Of a DNA stretch of 64,000 nucleotides, positions 56,766 to 64,000 are shown piece after piece (position 1 is the stretch's first letter; each line of letters begins with the position of its first letter). Both the position numbers and the translations under genes were made by a program. This stretch comes from Ochotona curzoniae (lineage: Eukaryota > Chordata > Mammalia > Lagomorpha > Ochotonidae). The notes beneath the pieces were generated by a model. That model made no database searches, was not told the DNA's origin, and saw only the letters and a program-made list of their open reading frames with translations. Location of the stretch: NCBI RefSeq assembly GCF_017591425.1, contig NW_024464918.1:24022001-24086000 (forward strand). The letters run 5' to 3'.

Positions 56766-59339
56766 TCGGGCAAACTTTCAGGAAGGATTTCCATATCAGA
56801 TGGCATTAAAGATATTTTATTCCAGAATGCTTTTCAATTCATAAAAAGAAATTGCGAGCAAGCAATACAAAGTATTTCCATATGCCCTCTTGCCACTTAT
56901 TTTCTATTTGCATCACATATTAATATCTTTGTCACAATTAAGGAGCCACACGCAGTTTCCCTACTTTTTTAGCCATAGCAACTTTGAGGCCTCCTACTCC
57001 ACCAAGACTCTAGAAATCAGTGTTCTGTTCTAAGATTCAAGATTTTTTCCTTCTTAAATTTTTAACTCCCACATGTAAAGAATATTTGATCTTCTACACT
57101 TGGTTTATTAAAAAAAAAAAAAAAAGACTGCATTTCTCCCTGCTATTGGCTGCAGCTTCTAGTTTATCTTTGAGTTATCTCAAAGGTCAGGTTCTAGGTG
57201 CAGGGCCACTATGTCATGAATCAAGGAGAGACTACTTAATTGACCTCCATGGTCTAACCATCAGCATATAAAGCTTATGGGAACAGGTTCTCGGTCTTTA
57301 GCAGTCCTTCAGGTTAAGTGTCATGTGTCTTGTTTGAATGGACTTGTGATTTTTGCTCTCAATAAATTCATGAAAATTAAACCACACAATCTTACAGGAA
57401 AGGGAGAAGCAGATACTGATATTGGGACCTAATTCTTAGCTCTATAAAGAGATTTAGGAAAGAATGTGCTTTTGAGTAAAGACCACTTTGTACCACAGAA
57501 GGGAGTGTTGGGGAAGAGGCACAGAACAGAGGAAAAATGAAAGGTGAATTCGTAACCAAACTGGATTCATTAGAGATTAATACATTCAAAGAGCATGACC
57601 CTCTGCCCACTTGTAGATGGAGTGACCATGAAGCAGAAGCTTTCAAGGTTGGGCTTTTGATGGTTTGAGGTCTTGGGGTGGGAGGGTTTGGAGAATGGGA
57701 AAGTGAATAGGCATTTCAGCCTTGGTAGATTGTGCTCCCTGGGCACAAGGTGGTTGGAAGGAAAAGCAGAGAGTAGCACTGGGGACAGATCACACTGGTC
57801 TTTTGAATGCAGTATATGAGTTTCTAGTGGGAGATTCTCTGTTTAGGATCCCACAGGCATAAGGTGCAAACTTGTGTTCTTGCTTTCTTACTCCTGACTC
57901 TGTATAGATAAGAGATGGTTTCTTTCTGGCCACTTCCTGCCAATAAGGGGCATTGATATAGGGCAAGACTATTCCATGGATCAAATTTAATTGGAGGAGA
58001 GCAGTCCAGTTTTGTTCTTGCATGAAGGCTCAAGGATATAGCAGTCATTGCTTCCTATAATAATTTTTGAGAATGAAGATAAGAGAAAATAATAAAGATA
58101 TTGCCCATGACCAAAAAGAGGAGTTATTTTGGGGTGGGTTTGTTTTTTTTTTTTTTTAAGGGCAAAGGGGGAAGTAGGAAAGCAAGAGTACAAGTTCCTA
58201 TCCTGTTTGTGGGAAGACAGATAGAAGTCTGTGGTAGACACAAAACACACACACAACCAACTAAAGCCACTGCTGTTTTACTTAGTATTTATGTGTGCAA
58301 GGAGTTGTGGGATGGAGTTAGTCTGGCCTGATCTGATCTGGGCTCCCCCAGGGACTGTATGTGTGGAAACTGGGTGGATTGAGAAAATTGATACCTAGTA
58401 TTGGCAGAAGATGTGTTTTTGGGGTATTTCAAACATCTACCTCACTCTCCTGTGGTTGGATGATATCATGAATACAGCCCATGTCATGCGGAGGAGAGGC
58501 TTGGCTTATTATCCCACTTCCAACCAAAGATACAGTTACAATTATAAAATAAATATTTCTTCAAGGATATTTTCCTTCCACTTTGCAATGCAGATGAGCT
58601 GGGTTATAATTAAAAGGCACAATTCAAAAAAACAGTACAGTAATTGCTAGTGATTTTCAAATCTCAAACATGAAGCTTTTGTTATACAAAGTTATGTTAC
58701 CATCATATTAATGCGTCTTTGCAATGAGACTGGTGGCTGAAAAGGTCTGTAAAGTGCAAATTGTTATTAATTTACAAGATAAAGTGCTGGTTGTTTTGGG
58801 ACTCAGTCCCAGCGCACATTGTTTCCACACAATCTGCTATTGTGGGTAATTATACATGGACATTAACTTGATAAAGATAATTACAAGAATCTATCATTGC
58901 TTGGGTTTTTGTTTATTTGATTGTGAACTTTTGGGGACTTTGGATTAGATGATGAACTTATATGGATATTTATTTTTTGGTGAATGCCTGAAATAGTTAC
59001 TGAAATTAATATGAGCATGGTTTTACCTTTGCACAATGAATCTGCTTGATTAACAGCATGGTATTTATTCAGTTGGGGAATCTTAAATACCAGATGCAAA
59101 TTTCAAATAATCACTTGAACAATCATATTCAAATATTTAACAGACCAGCGCAGAAAAGATTAAGTGGAAAATTTATTCTCAAGGATGTGTGTGTGTATGC
59201 GTGCATTGATGACAGGGATGCAATGAGAGCAGATTTAACCATTTCACATCTTACAATGTAGCAGACTCATAGATAGTACATGGTAATGTTTTCCATTTTA
59301 GGAAAATTTCTGTTCCTTAAAAGTTTTACATAACTTTTC
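56766..59339. other. 2.6 kb repeat-poor noncoding sequence
   Basis: A15 run at about 57110 and T14 run at about 58143. No transposon recognised. 58400-58880 is a conserved-noncoding candidate. No gene. Confidence 0.5.
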
Positions 59340-59515
59340 CTGATGTGCTATGGAACGGTTCCTCATTTTACCCAGGTCAGCATCACCAGGCAGTCTCATT
59401 AACAGATGCCTGGACCCCTTAAAATTGTGAGTTGTAAGGATTAGGCCTGATGGCTCCACATATTTGATTGATTGATTGATTTTTTTTTTAAGAAACTTGC
59501 CAGGTGACTGTGATG
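59340..59515 (+). mobile_element. MER5A-like hAT-Charlie MITE
   Basis: 'ggtcagcatcaccaggcagt' CTCATTAACAGATGCCTGGACCCC near the left and 'gaaacttgccaggtgactgt' GATGCG near the right parallel the MER5A arms (AGCATCACCTGGAGGCTTGTTA...AAGTTCCCAGGTGATGCTGATGC). A GATT x4 expansion and a T10 run interrupt the middle. Confidence 0.7.
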
Positions 59516-61252
59516 CGTAACTTGCTGTAGGAAGTATTAAATCATGGCTGTCAAAGTCTGGTGGTAGTTAGAAATGTGATGAATTATGTGCTCTTAAAAA
59601 TCATAAACAGAACTATGGAAGGAAAGAAACATCCTTGGGGATTCTCTCTCTTTACCCCACTGACCAGGTTTGTTCCCCAAATATCTCTTCCCTTCTTATT
59701 GTCATTGATAGCTTCAAGCTACGTCTTCTTCCAAGTTACTTACTTGTAGAAGTCTATGCTTTAAGTTGAGTAGAGCGAAGTGACTTTGTGATGACCACTG
59801 TGCAGAAGTCACTGCCTTCTCAAGCAGACACTCCCATGTCCACATCTCAGAATGCTTGGGTGCATACTGGGAACGGGCTTTGACTTTGCACAATATGTCA
59901 ATACCCACCCTGATGAAGTGCCCTGAGCTCCATGTCATGTGCATGTGCAGGACATGCGCAGAGCAAGCAGTTTTCCACCTTAGCTTATATTCTTCTACTC
60001 CCTCCACATGTCAGTATACCCTGGGCGGTCATTTTCTGCACCCGGTCCTGTCACCTCTGCGTGGAAGTGGTCCTGGACTGTCCCCCACCAAGGAGCAGCT
60101 CATGAGACACTGTCTTCTGATAAAGCTTTCGCTCAAGCCAGTCTGAGTGCTTCCAAACCTGACATCCTTTTCTTGGTGGTCTTCTGGGATTTTAATTCAA
60201 GCCACCCTGGAGGCTAGCTTTGTGGATGAAGGGGAATGGTCTTCATACCCAGCTCTGATCCTTCCTTCTCTGTCCTGAAATCCTGACGCGTTTGCTAGTT
60301 GCTGCAGCATCAGAGCACCGTCTTGGTTTACCTCTAGTCTCCCAAAAATGTGAAGTCTTACATTTTAGAGGCCAGGATATAGCCACATGCTTTAGATATT
60401 TTGTTCAGCCTGGAATCTGTTTATACACTGGTATGAGTTGACTCATGCACCTGCCTGATCGCTTTGCAATGGACCTTTCTCATCAACAGAGGTGTTCCAC
60501 CTGAGAGTTCAGGTCCGGTTCTAAGTTCGTTTAGTTTGGTTGGTTGTCTGTATCGACACTCGGTCTCATCAGACGTGACCTCTCAGTGAAGTTTCTGTAT
60601 GACTCAAGACCCTCAAAGTAGGTTAACACAGAAATGTAAGCCATGCCTTGTCTATTTTGGCTTTCTTTATCTTTCTCACTGGCTTCACATAGGAGATCAA
60701 GTTCTTTAAATTACATTTTCTGTATTAATATATAGAGAGAATAGATAAGGTTCCAAGAGTACACTGCACCACAGTTTGGAACTTGCGCTTGGTAAATCTG
60801 TACACATGGGCCAGCTCTTTGGGCTAGACTGCAGCAGAGCTTATCTTCCAGACTAGCCTGGTGACAGAACGCTGGAGAGTGCTGTCTGCTCATGTTCCTT
60901 AAATGAAAGAATTGAGGGTGCATTGAAGCAGAGTGGGCTTCTGTGTTAACATCCAATCAGGGCCAGATGGGTAATGGGAAGAGTGAGTCCCATCTGGAAA
61001 GGACTTCCTGGACCGAGGCTCCTCCTCCAACATCAACTATGTGCCTTTCTGCTAAATAGGTAAGGCCCCAGGGCCCTGTTTAAAAGCAAAGTACTGCTTT
61101 GAGCCTCCATATGGGCAACTCTGACTCACTCACCTCACATAGAAAAGAAAAAGAAAAGAAAAAACCTCTGAGAAATCTTAAAATGGATTCTATAAAAATA
61201 CTCACGGAGATAAATATAATGAATGCCGTTTTGCAGATTGTAGGTCAAATGC

Positions 61253-61302
61253 CTCTCTCTCTCTCTCTGTCACTTCCCTTTCCTTCCTCCCTCCTCTCTC
61301 TT
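61253..61302. repeat. CT-rich low-complexity tract
   Basis: CCTCTCTCTCTCTCTCTGTC followed by CTTCC/CTCC runs. Confidence 0.9.
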
Positions 61303-62052
61303 GGTGCAGGAATGACTATTAGGAAGGAGATTGTAAAGCTATATTCTGGCCTCGTGGTTGAATTCTCTGAGTGTTCAGACTAGAGAGGAAAACTTCCGAA
61401 CACTCCGTGAAGTTAATTCAAGTCTTCAAGGATTATACAACTCTTATTTTTTCATATAAGTGCATATACTTGAGAAATGTACTTTAACTTCTTTTACCAA
61501 CTGTTCCTTTTGTGTCTTTGGAGTTGATTGTAAAGTAAGTAGGGTGAGGAACCATTCTCTGGGCGGATCACAAATGCAGGTCAGCAGTTTTATTTCTTCT
61601 CAAAGAAAAAGAATTCAGGGTTGTAAGGCATTCAGAAGTATATTGCTACTTGATGTAATATGAGGGGAGCTCTTAGTTCACACTTCCTACTTGGGAAAAT
61701 TTATGTAAATAACCGCCATAGAAACACATTGAAGAAGTTACTATTTCTTGAACATGCTTACTTCTGAAGGGCTTTTCGTGGATGAGAAAGAAACCCAAGG
61801 CCTGAATATTTGCATCATTCAATAACATAAATGCTCATTTCTAGTCTGTGATTGTACATTGTTCCGTGGATCTTGCTGTCATACCCAGTCTTTTGGCTCC
61901 TCTGTGTTGACAGATCTCACTAAGGAGGCTCCGGGCCTGGTCAGTGAACAACAGCCAACATATACGTGAGCCATGTGTGTGCATACTAGCATTGGCCTTT
62001 TGTTGCATATTTAGGACTGTGATGTAGGATTCTGCTAACATTTAAAACTGTA

Positions 62053-62082
62053 TCTCTCTCTCTCTCTATCTATCTATCTATA
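62053..62082. repeat. (TC)n(TATC)n compound microsatellite
   Basis: CTCTCTCTCTCTC then TATCTATCTATCTATA. Confidence 0.95.
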
Positions 62083-62589
62083 TTTAGTTTGGATTCACGT
62101 TTGATAATATAAAGAAAAGTTCCTCAGATAAATGGGCATATACTTTCTTCTTCTGCCTAAAAATAGACATATCCAGTGAGCACAAATTTTGTTACCTGTA
62201 GTGATATGACAGAGAAAGAATCTGGATAGTGTGCCTGGCAGTTTAATCAAGACCAGGACCACATGGACAGTAAAAAGCCAAAAACCAAAACAATGCAATA
62301 AAACAAAACTAAAACTCAAGCCCCAGATGCTGAACAGGAGAAAAGCAGATGATAGACGGGAAGGAATAGGTATGTAGTGAACAGATAAGGAGAAAGTTAA
62401 AGGAACTCGGTTTTTTTTTTTTTTTAACGCATTTCTCCTCCATCAATGCTCTTAGATGTATAGTATATTTTAAAATAGCAGGGAGCCATGGTAAGAGCTA
62501 TGACATACTCTTTGCAGAAGAATTGCCTAAAATATATCAACTCTTTTACTATTTGTTTGTTGATTGTGTTAGGTAGAAAGTCACAAGTC

Positions 62590-62910
62590 CCTGCAGAAGG
62601 CGTGGCAGGATCTAGTCCCTGCCAATCTCTTAAACCACATTTATGTCAATTCTTTTCCCTTCTGCTCCTGTCACACTGACCTCCTTCCAGCTCCCCGGCG
62701 GATTAAGTCCTCTGTGGGTTCTGAGTCTTCCTCTCAGCTGCTTTTGTGACACACTTGTGCTTCCTCTCCCCTCTTACAACCTTTGCAATTAGATGGCAGT
62801 TTCCCAAGAAGGCCTTCCTTGATCTCTCCACCTCTGAGTTGCCGAATCCACCTGTCTGGTCGTTGGCTTCTCCTTTGCTCCGTGAGCTGCCTGTGTTCAT
62901 TGCTCTAAGG
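62590..62910 (+). mobile_element. L2 LINE 3' region
   Basis: 'cacactgacctccttccagc', 'cctttgcaattagatggcag' and CCAAGAAGGCCTTCCTTGATCTCTCC are L2 3' UTR landmarks (..CTCAGAGAGGCCTTCCCTGACCACCC). The terminal AATAAATG end is lost. Confidence 0.65.
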
Positions 62911-64000
62911 AAGATCCTTCACTGAGGTCGTTCGCTTGGCTTGTGCCCACATTTTCTGGAAATCTTAGCAAGGAGAGCCTAGTACTGAGGCTTCAGGGAA
63001 GGTTAACACTTGACTGTGAATATGAAGAATAATGAATAGTTCTAGGTTATTGTAAAATCAGTAACATGAGGCATGTATTGCTAAATGGAGCTTGCTAATT
63101 TGTGCCTTATAAGTAGCATAAGTTCCGTTTTACTTTTCATGAGTAGAGAAATTAATAAGCAAACATATCTCTTTTCCTGATTAGACCAGAATCTTTAAAG
63201 ACAATATACTCAAAGCAAACCTATGATCTTTTGCACCCAGACCCTTACTGGCTGACTGATCACAACCTTGTTGGACATGGGTATGACCATCATGGATCAG
63301 CATCCTCAGTATAATCATCTTCCACACCTCTAACAGTTCATCCTTAAGCTCTGATCATTTTACGTTTTGTACATTCATTCACTTGATCTTGAGTTCTTCC
63401 GCTGTTCAGCCCAGCATCATTCCTATGAATCTCCTCTGCATCTGATTAGAAGACCAGGTGCCATTTGGCAGTTACAGTTATTAAAAAAAGCAAATGCCTT
63501 GCTTTTAAATGAAGTTAAATGCTGAAATGAATTTGGGTTTTTAGAAACATTCCAAATGTCTCCTCAAGATAGGAAAGATATTGTTTAAACGTGTACATTC
63601 TCTTTCCATAATCATCCTAGAGAAATTAGTTTGATAATGAAGCCTACTTTATCTGTCCCACTGGAGGTTTCTGTAGACATAGTACATAGTAGTACATGAG
63701 GAAAAGATAACTAGTTCTAGTGAAGGAAACAAAATAATAGCGCAATCAGGAAAGAACTTTTCACTTGTATAGATTGCACCTACATCTTGAGGAATCATTG
63801 AGTTTCTTTGGAAGCAACTGGATGGTTATGCATTTGCTACTGACTACTCTCATGAAGCAGAAGCCTTAGTTTTTCACACAGCTTATATGTGGATTACTCA
63901 AGTGTGAACAGATGAAATTGTGCAGCTGCACATAGATGAAATATCCAATCACTGAAAATAGGAGCTTAAAATGTCTGTGTCCAATTGGTAGAAGCAGAGA
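62911..64000. other. unique noncoding sequence to window end
   Basis: No gene or repeat recognised. Confidence 0.5.

Larger units (their letters stand above)
59516..62589. other. 3 kb noncoding sequence, mostly unique
   Basis: No gene. 59800-60330 is slightly CpG-richer, with overlapping 69-97 codon frames on both strands and no family match. AAAAG-type repeats at about 61141-61165, and a T15 run at about 62411. Confidence 0.5.

Noticed and set aside
1..64000. The ~115 short open frames of 60-138 codons
   Set aside because: None shows a recognisable domain. They overlap on both strands as expected by chance in stop-rich DNA, and many lie in SINEs or microsatellites. No evidence for protein-coding genes.

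Overview
This is nuclear DNA from a mammal, almost certainly a lagomorph. The main evidence is about 28 copies of a roughly 300 bp tRNA-derived SINE of the lagomorph C-repeat type. Their heads read GGGCC(C/G)GC on the sense strand, they carry a pol III B-box-like GGTTCTAATCC, and their tails read AAATAAATAAATCTTT. The youngest copies carry a 'GTCCTCGACTGCTTTCCCAGGCCAC'-type core that I associate with pika (Ochotona) rather than rabbit. That genus call is inference; rabbit or hare remains possible. Ancient mammal-wide repeats (MIR, L2, MER5A-type, MER2, MaLR LTRs, L1M) confirm a placental genome.

I found no protein-coding gene, rRNA, stand-alone tRNA gene, CpG island or CRISPR array. The longest open frames (up to 138 codons) are short. 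Many lie inside SINEs or simple repeats, and I recognise no protein family in any of them. The window reads as intergenic sequence or the inside of a very large intron. One 46 bp segment (19798-19843) has a good acceptor and donor around an open frame, and is the only exon-like signal I would flag.

Layout: 1-5 kb is mostly unique sequence with an old L1 relic, a possible mariner-like MITE and two hairpins. 6.0-11.2 kb is a nested block in which a sense L1 3' half is broken up by several C-SINEs. 12.4-18.5 kb holds MIRs, old L1M 3' ends and C-SINEs. 19-31 kb is repeat-poor, with MIR and L2 relics, a MaLR LTR and several stretches that look like conserved noncoding DNA. 32-33.8 kb is an antisense L1 plus SINEs. 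34-43 kb is again repeat-poor. 43.8-49 kb is SINE/MIR rich. 49.5-54.4 kb is the most complex nest: antisense L1 ORF2, four same-orientation C-SINEs (one very young), a second antisense L1 segment, a sense L1 3' UTR and a MER2 DNA transposon. 54.4-64 kb is mostly unique, with MIRs, an MLT1-like LTR, a MER5A-like element and an L2 3' end.

There is no operon-like or gene-cluster biology to interpret. The points of interest are transposon nesting and age, hairpins, CpG-enriched short blocks, and repeat-free segments that may be regulatory. Repeat family names are from memory of consensus sequences; boundaries are approximate (usually within 10-30 bp) except where a target-site duplication or the consensus end is visible.
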